Notes under the pieces: generated by a model | What the model saw: the letters and a program-made list of their open reading frames with translations, nothing else | Told to the model about the DNA's origin: nothing | Database searches by the model: none | DNA from: Alphaproteobacteria bacterium | Lineage (GTDB): Bacteria > Pseudomonadota > Alphaproteobacteria > Rhizobiales > Beijerinckiaceae | Assembly (NCBI GenBank): GCA_021325385.1 | Contig: JAJPHH010000017.1 | Location: forward strand, 1-62,056 | DNA length: 62,056 nucleotides | Direction: 5' to 3' | In this document: piece after piece, positions 1-8,036 of the stretch | Numbering within the stretch: the first letter of the stretch is position 1 | Layout of the letters: the number at the start of each line of letters is the position of its first letter | Translations under genes and position numbers: made by a program

Positions 1-479
1 GCTTGCTTTCAACACCGCGGCGCCACGCCGCCCGATCGCCGTCAACCCGCCATGGCGCCTCGAAGGTACGCGCAACACGATGTCTGCCCGCGCGGCGCCA
101 TGGCGGGCTTCCGGGTGACGGCGACCGCTCGGCGTGGCTATTGGCGACCAAGACGTTTTTGCTGCCGAAACCGGCCGTATGGCCGTTTCGGTCAGCAAAA
201 CGTCTTGGTTGCAAAAGGCCATCGAGGCGGGCGCGGGTCAGGGCTCGCGAAGCAAAGCGGAGCGACCGGCGAAGCCGGCGTGGCCTTGAGGCGCGCCCGC
301 CTCGATGGCAGAGCGGTGTTTGGGATTTGCGTGCTTGAGCGCGCTCGTTTCTGAGTCTCGCTGGTCAGAAGCCCGCGAATAAACCCGACATCGCCTTGTT
401 TCGCGAGGGCCGCGCTGCGGGCGTCGAATTTACCCCTCATTTTCCCCGGACAGCCCTGCGCTTTCGCGGCAATGACAGG
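1..479. other. Non-coding region left of the DMFase-like gene
   Basis: No credible gene is visible. The reading frames here are Arg-rich shadow frames with no recognisable domain. The region lies downstream of the leftward DMFase large-subunit gene and contains one long imperfect inverted repeat at 147-209. No oligo-T tract follows that repeat on either strand, so it is not a textbook terminator. Confidence 0.6.
147..209. repeat. Long imperfect inverted repeat (hairpin)
   Basis: The left arm (147-176) begins ACCAAGACGTTTTTGCTG and the right arm (181-209) ends CAGCAAAACGTCTTGGT. They are reverse complements apart from two or three single-base differences, around a 4-nt centre. The resulting stem of about 29 bp is too long to be chance. 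It sits about 270 bp beyond the stop of the leftward catabolic operon and could be a transcript-end structure, a protein-binding site or a mobile miniature repeat. Confidence 0.75.
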
Positions 480-2741
480 TCACTTCTCCGCCGCGCCCTC
501 GAAGGGCTCGTCCTGCAAGAATCGCCGCAGCACGTTCGCGGTGATTCGCGAGACGTTGTTGTCGTAATTGTTGTGCGACAGCGATCCGCACCAAGCGATC
601 GAGCCGACGCCGAAAATCGCGCCGCCGGACGGCGTCTCGGCGAAGGCGAGATCGGCGCGCACGCGGTCGTTCTGGTCGCCGCCGATATTGGCCGGGACGA
701 CGCCGAACTCCTCGTTGACCAACATGACCAGAGCCGAGTGGTTCTCGGAGGAGGCGAGGCGCAAAATATTCGGCGGGGAGCCGAGCCCCCGCGTGATGCA
801 ATCGAGCTCCAACCCCGCGGCCCCGCCGCCGATCAGGCCGAAATCGCCGATGACTTCGTCCGGCACGCCCTCGAAAATGAACGCTGCGCGCGGATTGTCG
901 GCGTCAGGCGCGCGGCGGTAATAGCTGCAGACGTCGAAGCCTTGCGCGATGAAGCCCAGGCCGCAAATCAGGTTCGGCGGCCGGCCGATGCGTCGCCATA
1001 AGCCGCCGAGCTCGCCGGTGAAGCCGTGATGGTACTCGCCGGGCTCGGCTTCCCAAGTGCGGATGCCGTCCTCCGCGCGGCGCACTTCGATGACGCCGGG
1101 GAGCTCCTTGTGAAACGCGATCCGCCAATACCAGCCATTGGCCCCGAGATACATCAGGCGGCCGCCGCGATCGAGCCACGCCTTCATCGCGTCCCACATC
1201 GCCGTCGAATGGTATTCGGGATGCGTGCCAGTCAGGATGACCCGGTAATCTTTGATCAGGTCATAGCCTTCGGCGTGCAGGTCTTCATCGGTGACGACGT
1301 CATACTCGATCGCCTGATGGTCGAGCCAATCGAAGAGATGCGTGTCGGCGTTGTACTGCCACAGCGCCGATCCATGGCCGCCGAGCCAAGAATGATAGCG
1401 CGAGGAGAAATTAAGGACCGGCCGGAGCCGGCTTGAAATGGCGACGCCGGAGCCGTCGGCGTGGCTGTCATAGAGCGAGCCGCCGAGCTCGGGATGGTCG
1501 TACATATAAAGATCGGAATGGCCGAATTGCAGCAAGCGCCCGATCGTGCGCTCGGCTTCACGGGCGGTGATGTGCTCGGCGTGATTGGCGTAGGCCATAT
1601 AGGCGCAGGTCGGCGCGAGGAACGCGACTTTGGGCCGACCCACGCGTTTTCGCGGATCGCGCGGCGGGCGAACGAAGAAAGGGATATAGTCTTCGCGCGT
1701 CGCGTCTTCATCCGACGGGCCGGAGCGGACATGAAGCGCATAGGGCCCGCTAGCGAGATCGTCCGGAATGGACAGAACGACCGAGGGGCTCCAACCGGCG
1801 TCGTAGAGATCGTCATGGTGGAAATGAATCGCGCCGTAATGCTCCGGCTTGCGGCGCCAATCATGCGCCTCGCCGGTCCAGTTCCAGCCTTTCATGCCGC
1901 GCGTCGGCAGATTGATCAATGCGCCGTGAAACCCGCTGGGGCCGATGTCGTAGGCGGCGACGGTCTCGATTGCTCGCGAAAAGTCCCAGCAGGCGATGAG
2001 CGAGTCGAGCGCCGGACTGTCGCCGCTTCGCAACGAGTGGTAGACGCCGATTTCATGCACGCCGGCCAAGAGGCAGGGGCGATCGATCTTCCCGTCGAAA
2101 TGCAAGCCGACCCCGCCTTCCGCCAAGCGCGCTCCGGCGAGGAGGAGGCCGGATGGCGAGGCGAGCGTCGCCATCGTCCACGCCGCTCGAGCTGCGCCGG
2201 CGTCGTCGACAAAAGGATAGCGCTGCAGCGGGCTTTGCGTCAGCGTCGCCGCTCCATTCGCCGAATCGATGCTGCAGCCTATGGCGTACCATTGCCGCTT
2301 CAGAACGGCGGCGTCGACGACGCAGCGCCGCTCCTTGCCGGCGGCGCCGATCGTCAGCGCCAGCCTTCCTTCGATCAGGCTGAGTCGGAAGCCTTCTCCC
2401 TTCGTCGCGTCCCACTGGGCGACGATGGTTTGATCGCCCTCCGGCAAAGTCGGCCAGATCATCGCGAAAAAAGTGAATGCGCCGGGCAGCAGCGCCGGAA
2501 CGCCCGGCGCGTTCATATAGGAGCCGGCGTCGATCGTTTGACGGGCGCCGCTATATCGGCCGTTGCAGGCGGCGTCGATCTGCCGGAATTTCAGTCCCGG
2601 CCCATCGGGATTGCAATCGCCGCAGACGACGCGAACGAGCGAAGCTTCGAAGGAGGCGCGCTCTTCGAGGGACACCATGAATTTGATCGTTTCGCCGGGA
2701 GCAACGCTGTAGCGGTCCGGATAGCCGAGGATTTTCAGCAT
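480..2741 (-). CDS. dmfA2: N,N-dimethylformamidase large (beta) subunit-like amidohydrolase
   Basis: This 753-residue protein matches the large subunit of the dimethylformamidase family in length (about 760) and architecture. An N-terminal beta domain is followed by a LamG/concanavalin-like region (roughly residues 85-260, with FTFFAMIWPTLPEG), then a Rossmann/GATase-like C-terminal half. Characterised members are Fe-dependent enzymes that hydrolyse DMF to dimethylamine and formate. Conserved-looking aromatic/acidic segments are THPEYHS (about 504), GANGWYW (about 531) and GFTGELGG (about 572); they are plausible iron and active-site segments, but I have not aligned them. The start lies 2 bp after the stop of the small-subunit gene, so the two should be co-translated. 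The pair closes an operon that begins with erythritol-type isomerases, so the true substrate may be another small amide or N-formyl compound. The family is confident; the substrate is not. Confidence 0.8.
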   Translation of the reverse strand: MLKILGYPDRYSVAPGETIKFMVSLEERASFEASLVRVVCGDCNPDGPGLKFRQIDAACNGRYSGARQTIDAGSYMNAPGVPALLPGAFTFFAMIWPTLPEGDQTIVAQWDATKGEGFRLSLIEGRLALTIGAAGKERRCVVDAAVLKRQWYAIGCSIDSANGAATLTQSPLQRYPFVDDAGAARAAWTMATLASPSGLLLAGARLAEGGVGLHFDGKIDRPCLLAGVHEIGVYHSLRSGDSPALDSLIACWDFSRAIETVAAYDIGPSGFHGALINLPTRGMKGWNWTGEAHDWRRKPEHYGAIHFHHDDLYDAGWSPSVVLSIPDDLASGPYALHVRSGPSDEDATREDYIPFFVRPPRDPRKRVGRPKVAFLAPTCAYMAYANHAEHITAREAERTIGRLLQFGHSDLYMYDHPELGGSLYDSHADGSGVAISSRLRPVLNFSSRYHSWLGGHGSALWQYNADTHLFDWLDHQAIEYDVVTDEDLHAEGYDLIKDYRVILTGTHPEYHSTAMWDAMKAWLDRGGRLMYLGANGWYWRIAFHKELPGVIEVRRAEDGIRTWEAEPGEYHHGFTGELGGLWRRIGRPPNLICGLGFIAQGFDVCSYYRRAPDADNPRAAFIFEGVPDEVIGDFGLIGGGAAGLELDCITRGLGSPPNILRLASSENHSALVMLVNEEFGVVPANIGGDQNDRVRADLAFAETPSGGAIFGVGSIAWCGSLSHNNYDNNVSRITANVLRRFLQDEPFEGAAEK

Positions 2742-2742
2742 A

Positions 2743-3072
2743 TCAGGCCTTTTCGATCGCCAGCGGCAGATTGATGGCTTCGCCCGTATGGCGCCGCCAG
2801 CGCCGGCGGAAAACCTCCCATTCCGCCTCTTCGCGGCTATGGAAGATAGGGCCGTCTTCGATCTTGATCGGTTCGTCGCGTCTGGCCGGCATTTCGCCGA
2901 GCACCCATTCGCGGAACGGCTTTTTGCAAACGAGAATGATCTGCTTGCCGCTCGGGTCGTAGCGCATTGCGTTCAAGACGCGCCGCAGCCCCGGACTGTG
3001 TCGACCGATCGGGCGTCGACGGAATTCCTCGACGAACACGCGGTCAGACTGCGGATCGATACGATAGCCCAT
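2743..3072 (-). CDS. dmfA1: N,N-dimethylformamidase small (alpha) subunit-like protein
   Basis: This 109-residue basic protein lies directly upstream of the large subunit, in the small-large order known for DMFases, where the enzyme is an (alpha-beta)n complex. It carries the short family-like core with SPGLRRVLNAMRYDPSGKQ and EEAEWEVFRRRWRRHTG. Known small subunits are slightly longer (about 130 residues), so the N terminus here is short. The gene starts about 50 bp after the TpiA-like gene on the same strand, which makes it part of the leftward operon. Function is inferred mainly from the partner gene and the Arg/Trp-rich core. Confidence 0.72.
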   Translation of the reverse strand: MGYRIDPQSDRVFVEEFRRRPIGRHSPGLRRVLNAMRYDPSGKQIILVCKKPFREWVLGEMPARRDEPIKIEDGPIFHSREEAEWEVFRRRWRRHTGEAINLPLAIEKA

Positions 3073-3123
3073 CGAGCGTCCTCCCAGAACGCTTCGCCAG
3101 CCTTCTCGTTCTCGCCGCCAAGG

Positions 3124-3909
3124 TCAAGCCGCAGATTCAATCCGCGCCAAATGCTCGGTTACCGCTCGCACGATCGCGATATAGCCCTCTTCCCGCCATG
3201 CGGCGCGGCCGATGAACAGGCCGTCAATATTCGGCTGCGCCGCAAGCTTGCGGCAATTGTCCATGTTGACGCTGCCCCCGTAAATGACGTCGAAGGCTGC
3301 GCCGCAGAGGCGGAGCGCCTCCTCCTTGATCAGCGCGTGCTGCCGATCGGCGAAAGCTGGATCGGCCGGCGTGCCGCCTTCGCCGATCGACCAGACAGGC
3401 TCATAGGCGATCACGATCTGGCTGACGTGCTCCCGCTGCACCCGCGAGAGCGCAGCGCGGGTCTGCCGCGCCAAAGCTTCGCCTGTGCGCCCGGCCGCGT
3501 ATTCCTCGCGCGTATCGCCGATGCAGACCAGCGCCGTGAGGCCATGCCGCACGGCGGCCTCGACCTTCTTCGCGACGGTCTCGTCGGTCTCGCCGAAATG
3601 CGCGCGCCGCTCGCTATGGCCGATTTCGACGAGACTTGCGCCGACATCCTTGATCATGAGCGGCGAAATCTCGCCGGTCCAGGCGCCGCAATCGGCCCAG
3701 TGCATATTCTGCGCGCCGACCTTGACGTCTTCTCCCGCGAGAACCGCCGCGACCGTCTCGATCGCGGTGAACGGCGGCACGACGAAGAGCCGCGCGTTCT
3801 TGGTCGCTGCGACGCCCGAGTTTTTTATCGCCGTGGCGAAGCGGCGCGCTTCGTCCCGAGTCTTATTCATCTTCCAGCTTGTGCCGATCCACGGCGATTT
3901 GGCTGACAT
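3124..3909 (-). CDS. eryH: Triosephosphate isomerase paralogue, EryH/TpiA2-type (D-erythrulose-4-phosphate forming)
   Basis: This is a 261-residue TIM barrel with all catalytic elements: Lys13 in GTSWKMNKT, the His of VEIGHSERR, the Glu of AYEPVWSIGEG, and the phosphate loop YGGSVN. The usual N-WKMN motif of glycolytic TpiA is S-WKMN here, which I recall as typical of the erythritol-locus paralogue TpiA2/EryH. That enzyme converts D-3-tetrulose-4-phosphate to D-erythrulose-4-phosphate. The ATG at 3909 is preferred over 3942 because it follows the upstream stop (3920) and has a GAG-type ribosome site. It lies between the EryC-like gene and the DMFase pair. Glycolytic TpiA is the alternative, but the neighbours argue for the erythritol role. 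Confidence 0.82.
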   Translation of the reverse strand: MSAKSPWIGTSWKMNKTRDEARRFATAIKNSGVAATKNARLFVVPPFTAIETVAAVLAGEDVKVGAQNMHWADCGAWTGEISPLMIKDVGASLVEIGHSERRAHFGETDETVAKKVEAAVRHGLTALVCIGDTREEYAAGRTGEALARQTRAALSRVQREHVSQIVIAYEPVWSIGEGGTPADPAFADRQHALIKEEALRLCGAAFDVIYGGSVNMDNCRKLAAQPNIDGLFIGRAAWREEGYIAIVRAVTEHLARIESAA

Positions 3910-3919
3910 CGGCGGACGC

Positions 3920-4840
3920 TCAAGCCCGACCGGTATCGACATAGGGCCGCCAGAACTCGACCGACTCGCGCGTCATCGCAATCACGCTGCGGTCGGCGGG
4001 CTCGCGCTCGCGGAACGAAAACTCCATGCAGAGCTCATTATCCGAGCCGCCGCCGGCGCGAATCGCGGCCAACAGCTTTTCCGGAACGATCCGTCCGTCG
4101 CGATTGCGCTCGGCGGTGAAGGGCCAATGTCCGCCTTTGTTCATCGAACTCTGCTTGATGTGGATGATCGGCGAGCGCTTCGCAAAAGCCTTCGCCCAGG
4201 CGTAAGGATCAGTCGCGGTCGGATTGGACGAAGAGACGTCGCCGTGGTCGATGTCGATCATGGGCAGCAAGGGAAGGGGCAAGGCCTTCGAGTCGATCTC
4301 TTCCTGCAGCGCAGAGGCGCTCTCGATCGTGTGGCCGATTTCGCGGCCGACCGACATCGGCTCCCAGAAGAGGAACTGAAGCCCCTTCGCCGCGGCATGC
4401 TCGGCGACGGCGCGCCAACAATCCAGCGCCTCGGCCAGGCGTCGGGCGCGCAGAGTTTCGCTATCGTAGTCGCGGTAGGTCAGAATCGCGTATTGGGTTC
4501 CGATCGCCGGGCAGCCGATATCTGCGGCGATGTCCGCCAGAGCTTTGAACCAACCGACATAGTGCCGTCGTACTTCCGGATCCGGATGACCGAAATGATT
4601 GAGTCGGCCGGAAGGGCCAGTCATCAGCGAAGTGATTTTCGCGCCCCGCGCGGCGCAGCTCTCGGCCGTCGCCTGGGCCAAACGGCGCGTCACATTCGCC
4701 GGCCAGGAAGGATTGATGAATTCATGCGTCAGCTGGACATAGCCGAGGCCGATCTCGTCGACGATCGCGGCGATGAGATCGTCCGGCTCGGCGAAGCGAT
4801 TGACGAAAGGATTGGTGTTGACGGACAGCCGGAAGGGCAT
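3920..4840 (-). CDS. eryC: Sugar-phosphate isomerase/epimerase, EryC-like
   Basis: This 306-residue protein belongs to the xylose-isomerase-like TIM-barrel (AP endonuclease 2) superfamily. In erythritol catabolism EryC converts L-3-tetrulose-4-phosphate to the D form. Metal-site-type segments visible are MIDIDHGDVSS, HIKQSS near residue 225, and MEFSFRERE near the C terminus. The size matches Brucella/Rhizobium EryC (about 309). The in-frame upstream extension to 4900 would overlap the preceding gene, so the ATG at 4840 was chosen; it sits 13 bp after the RpiB-like stop. Assignment to EryC rests on fold, length and position between EryI-like and EryH-like genes. Confidence 0.75.
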   Translation of the reverse strand: MPFRLSVNTNPFVNRFAEPDDLIAAIVDEIGLGYVQLTHEFINPSWPANVTRRLAQATAESCAARGAKITSLMTGPSGRLNHFGHPDPEVRRHYVGWFKALADIAADIGCPAIGTQYAILTYRDYDSETLRARRLAEALDCWRAVAEHAAAKGLQFLFWEPMSVGREIGHTIESASALQEEIDSKALPLPLLPMIDIDHGDVSSSNPTATDPYAWAKAFAKRSPIIHIKQSSMNKGGHWPFTAERNRDGRIVPEKLLAAIRAGGGSDNELCMEFSFREREPADRSVIAMTRESVEFWRPYVDTGRA

Positions 4841-4853
4841 GGTTCGGCCCCGC

Positions 4854-5300
4854 TTAGACGGACCTGCGGATCTGATCGAGTTTATCGATCGCCGCGACAT
4901 TGCCGGCCGACGGTCCGGCGGGATCGAAATTCGCCTCGAGCCACACGTCGACGATCGCTTTCGCCAGTTCCGGGCCGATCACGCGCGCGCCCATCGTGAT
5001 GATCTGCGCATTGTTCGATTTGGCCGCGCGCTCGGCCGAGTAGGTGTCGTGGGTCAGCGCGGCGCGGATGCCCGGGACTTTATTGGCCGAGATGCAGACG
5101 CCAATGCCTGTGCCGCAAAAAAGGATGCCGCGCTCGTAACGCCCAGCCACAATCGCCTCGCCGACGCTCGCTGCGACGTCGGCGTAATAGCCCGGCTGGC
5201 TCAGGTCGGCCACGACCACATCGGGTCGCCCGGAGAGATGGGCCGCGATGACCTCCAGGAGGGGTCTTCCGGCGCTGTCTGCGCCCAGGGCGATCCGCAT
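4854..5300 (-). CDS. eryI: Ribose-5-phosphate isomerase B family, EryI-type
   Basis: This 148-residue RpiB/LacAB-fold isomerase shows the N-terminal phosphate motif (ALGADSAG), the catalytic Cys in [14 protein letters not shown], and the [17 protein letters not shown] helix. In erythritol loci the RpiB homologue (EryI) converts D-erythrulose-4-phosphate to D-erythrose-4-phosphate, the final step into central metabolism. It is the first gene of the leftward operon, divergent from the EryD-like regulator. A housekeeping ribose-5-phosphate isomerase is the alternative reading. Confidence 0.82.
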   Translation of the reverse strand: MRIALGADSAGRPLLEVIAAHLSGRPDVVVADLSQPGYYADVAASVGEAIVAGRYERGILFCGTGIGVCISANKVPGIRAALTHDTYSAERAAKSNNAQIITMGARVIGPELAKAIVDVWLEANFDPAGPSAGNVAAIDKLDQIRRSV

Positions 5301-5419
5301 GTTGCCTCCCTGTATCGTTCATCGGCGGCCGACCGACGCGCTCGTCGCGCCGTCCGCCTTGACAGGATGACCCGAAAATGAAAAAAACATCAAGAGAAGA
5401 AAAAAATATCAGGGAGGCC
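5301..5419. promoter_or_regulatory. Divergent promoter/control region of the polyol locus
   Basis: This 119-bp gap separates the leftward isomerase/DMFase operon from the rightward regulator gene. It holds a TTGACA hexamer at 5359-5364, oriented rightwards, and an unusually A-rich tract at 5377-5410, which stand out against the GC-rich surroundings. A SorC-type regulator would be expected to bind here, but no clear operator palindrome was found by eye. Confidence 0.4.
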
Positions 5420-6382
5420 ATGCTGAACATCGCCGCTCCGACGCCGCCAATCGACGAGGAGGCCGCACTCTGCGTGCGGGCCGCCTGGTTGCATTACGGC
5501 GCCGGCCTGACCCAGGGCGAAGTCGCCAAGCGGCTGCAGGTCCCCAATCTCAAAGCGCATCGCCTCATCGCCCGGGCCAATCGGCTGGGCCTCGTGCATG
5601 TGTCGATCGACGGAAAGATCGCCGAATGCGTGCGGCTCGAGGATGAAATCCGCCGCCGCTACGGCGTCGAAATGTGCGAGGTCGCGCCCGATCTCGACGA
5701 CGAGCCGCTGCCCTTGAGAACGCTGGCGCTGGCCGGCAGCCGGTTTCTCCGCCTTGCTTTGGAAAGCGGCGAGCATCAGGCAATCGGCTTCGGCCATGGC
5801 CGTACTTTGGCCGCTTGCGTCGCTATGCTGCCCAAGGTCAACGTTTCCGGCGTGAAGCTGGTGTCGCTGCTCGGCGGCCTGACGCGGCGCTATGCGACCA
5901 CGCCCTTCGACGTCATCCACCGGCTGGCTGAGCGCACCGGCGCTGAAGCCTATGTGCTGCCGCTGCCCTTCTACGCAAACACGATCGAGGATCGCTCGGT
6001 CTTTCTCGAACAGCGCGGCGTGCCGCAGGTCGTGCAAATGGGCGTCGATGCGACGCTGAGGGTCATCGGCATCGGCACGATGGAGGCGGACGCTTCGCTG
6101 TTGTCGACCGGGATGGTCGAAAAGGATGAGTTCGAGGAGGCGCGCCGTCTCGGCGGCGTCGCCGAAATTCTCGGCCATATTCTCAACAAATCCGGCGCGC
6201 TCACCGCGACCGGCCTGTCGTCGCGCGCTTTATCCATGCCCGCGGAAGAGATCGGCCGCCGCAAAACCGTCGCCATCGCCGGCGGCCGCACAAAAATCGA
6301 GGCGATCAAGGCCGTTCTGGCGAGCGGTTTGATCTTTGGATTGATCACCGACGAGCGAACGGCGCGCGCGCTGGCCGCCTGA
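5420..6382 (+). CDS. eryD: SorC/DeoR-family sugar-responsive regulator, EryD-like
   Basis: This 320-residue regulator (Brucella EryD is about 316) has an N-terminal winged-helix region (about residues 18-60, GLTQGEVAKRLQVPNLKAHRL) and a SorC sugar-phosphate sensing domain (FGHGRTLAACVAMLP, VSLLGGLTR, LITDERTARAL). The in-frame ATG at 5378 has no good ribosome site. The ATG at 5420 follows GGGAGG by a few bases and is preferred. EryD represses ery genes and is relieved by erythritol. Its position between two divergent catabolic operons fits control of both. Confidence 0.85.
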   Translation: MLNIAAPTPPIDEEAALCVRAAWLHYGAGLTQGEVAKRLQVPNLKAHRLIARANRLGLVHVSIDGKIAECVRLEDEIRRRYGVEMCEVAPDLDDEPLPLRTLALAGSRFLRLALESGEHQAIGFGHGRTLAACVAMLPKVNVSGVKLVSLLGGLTRRYATTPFDVIHRLAERTGAEAYVLPLPFYANTIEDRSVFLEQRGVPQVVQMGVDATLRVIGIGTMEADASLLSTGMVEKDEFEEARRLGGVAEILGHILNKSGALTATGLSSRALSMPAEEIGRRKTVAIAGGRTKIEAIKAVLASGLIFGLITDERTARALAA

Positions 6383-6456
6383 ATCGGGCCGAAAATCCAA
6401 AATAAGTCGGGCGCAGATCCGACGAAAAGAACGAGGACAGGCAACCAAGGAGAGCC

Positions 6457-7899
6457 ATGATGAGCGACAAAGCAAAAGACTTTTTCGAAGCGTTCAAAGC
6501 GGGCAAGATGAGCCGCCGCGAACTGATGGCCGGCGCCGGAAAGCTCGGCCTGAGCGCGGCTGCGGCGAATTTCCTGCTCAACGGCGCGGCGACGCGCGCG
6601 CTCGCCGCCGACTTCAACTGGAAGAAGTTCTCGGGCGAGAAACTTCATCTGTTGCTGAACAAGCATCCTTACGCCGACGCGATGATCGCCGATCTGGCGA
6701 ATTTCAAGACATTGACGGGGATGGACGTCACCTACGACATTTTCCCGGAGGACGTCTATTTCGACAAGGTGACGGCGGCGTTGTCGTCCAAGTCGTCGCA
6801 GTACGACGCGTTTATGACCGGCGCCTATATGACCTGGACCTATGGCCCGGCCGGTTGGATTGAAGATCTCAATCAATGGATCAAGGACCCGGCCAAGACC
6901 AATCCCAATTACAATTGGGACGACGTGTTGCCCGGCCTGCGCGCCTCCACCGCCTGGAACGGCGTTCCTGGCGGCGAACTCGGCTCGGCCGACGCCAAGC
7001 AATGGTGCATTCCGTGGGGCTTCGAGCTCAACTCGATCACCTATAACCGGAAGATGTACGACAAGGTCGGCGTGAAGCCCGCCAACAACCTGCCGGAGCT
7101 GGTCGAGACGGCGGCGAAGCTGACAAAGGATCTCGGCGGCCCGTACGGCATCGGCGTGCGCGGATCGAGATCCTGGGCGACGATTCATCCGGGCTTTTTG
7201 TCGGGTTACGCCAATTACGGCCAGAAAGACTTCACGGTCTCCGACGGCAAGCTGAAGGCGGCGATGAACACGCCGGAATCGAAGGATTATCACAAGCTCT
7301 GGGTCAAGATGATCCAGGAATCCGGCCCGAAAAACTGGTCGACCTACACATGGTACCAGGTCGGCACGGATCTCGGCGCCGGCGCTTCGGCGACGATTTT
7401 CGACGCCGACATCCTCGGCTATTTCATGGATGGCGGCGACAACAAGGAGAAGGGCAATCTCGGCTTCCACGCCTTTGCCGCCAATCCGGCCGCCAAGGCG
7501 CCGACGCCGAATGTCTGGATTTGGTCGCTGGCGATGAATGCGGCGAGCAAACAGAAGGACGCGGCCTGGTATTTCATGCAATGGGCTTCGTCGACCGAGC
7601 ACGATATGTTCGGCGCGCGCAAGATGGATTTCGTCAATCCGGTGCGTCAGTCAGTATGGAAAGACGACGAGTTCCGGAACCGGATCGAGAAGTCCTATAA
7701 TGGCTACCTCCAGCAATACGAGGCGTCGTCGCCGGGCGCCCGAATCTACTTCACCGCGCAGCCTCTGTTCTTCGACGTCACGACGCAATGGGCCGAGACG
7801 CTGCAGAAGATGGTGGCCAAGCAGGTGCCGGTCGATGAAGGGCTCGACCAATTGGCGGCCTCGATCGACAAGCAATTGAAGGACGCGGGGCTCGGTTAA
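6457..7899 (+). CDS. Extracytoplasmic binding protein of a polyol/glycerol-type ABC importer
   Basis: This 480-residue family-1-type solute-binding protein follows AGGAGAG and starts at tandem ATG codons (6457/6460). The N terminus has SRRELMAGAGK followed by a hydrophobic stretch ending ATRALAADF, which resembles a Tat signal. That would suit a periplasmic receptor folded before export. The body has typical maltose/glycerol-binding features (PWGFELNSITYNRKMYDKVG, IWSLAMNAASK). It is the first gene of the transport operon. Tandem stem-loops follow it, as is common where binding protein is made in excess. The substrate is inferred to be erythritol or a related polyol from the downstream enzymes. 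Confidence 0.85.
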   Translation: MMSDKAKDFFEAFKAGKMSRRELMAGAGKLGLSAAAANFLLNGAATRALAADFNWKKFSGEKLHLLLNKHPYADAMIADLANFKTLTGMDVTYDIFPEDVYFDKVTAALSSKSSQYDAFMTGAYMTWTYGPAGWIEDLNQWIKDPAKTNPNYNWDDVLPGLRASTAWNGVPGGELGSADAKQWCIPWGFELNSITYNRKMYDKVGVKPANNLPELVETAAKLTKDLGGPYGIGVRGSRSWATIHPGFLSGYANYGQKDFTVSDGKLKAAMNTPESKDYHKLWVKMIQESGPKNWSTYTWYQVGTDLGAGASATIFDADILGYFMDGGDNKEKGNLGFHAFAANPAAKAPTPNVWIWSLAMNAASKQKDAAWYFMQWASSTEHDMFGARKMDFVNPVRQSVWKDDEFRNRIEKSYNGYLQQYEASSPGARIYFTAQPLFFDVTTQWAETLQKMVAKQVPVDEGLDQLAASIDKQLKDAGLG

Positions 7900-7906
7900 G
7901 TCCGCC

Positions 7907-7985
7907 GGACTCGGCCGGAGCCCGGTTCGGCCGAGTCCCGCCCCGGAGCGGCGCGCGGTCCTCCTCTCCCTCTCCCGCGCGCCGC
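7907..7985. promoter_or_regulatory. Two tandem stem-loops after the binding-protein gene
   Basis: Stem 1 pairs GGACTCGGCCG (7907-7917) with CGGCCGAGTCC (7928-7938). Stem 2 pairs GCGGCGCGCGG (7948-7958) with CCGCGCGCCGC (7975-7985) across a CT-rich loop. Both stems are perfect 11-mers. No T-run follows, so they are better read as RNA-stabilising or partial-attenuation structures that separate binding-protein mRNA from permease mRNA. Confidence 0.75.
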
Positions 7986-8036
7986 TTCAACGGTTTAAAT
8001 TAGAACGAGCGCCGGTCGGTCGGCGCGATTGGATCG

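Noticed and set aside
396-1001. Plus-strand open frames overlapping the DMFase large subunit (and similar ones over most genes)
   Set aside because: Arg/Ala/Asp-rich antisense shadow frames with no domain signature, overlapping a clearly conserved gene on the other strand.
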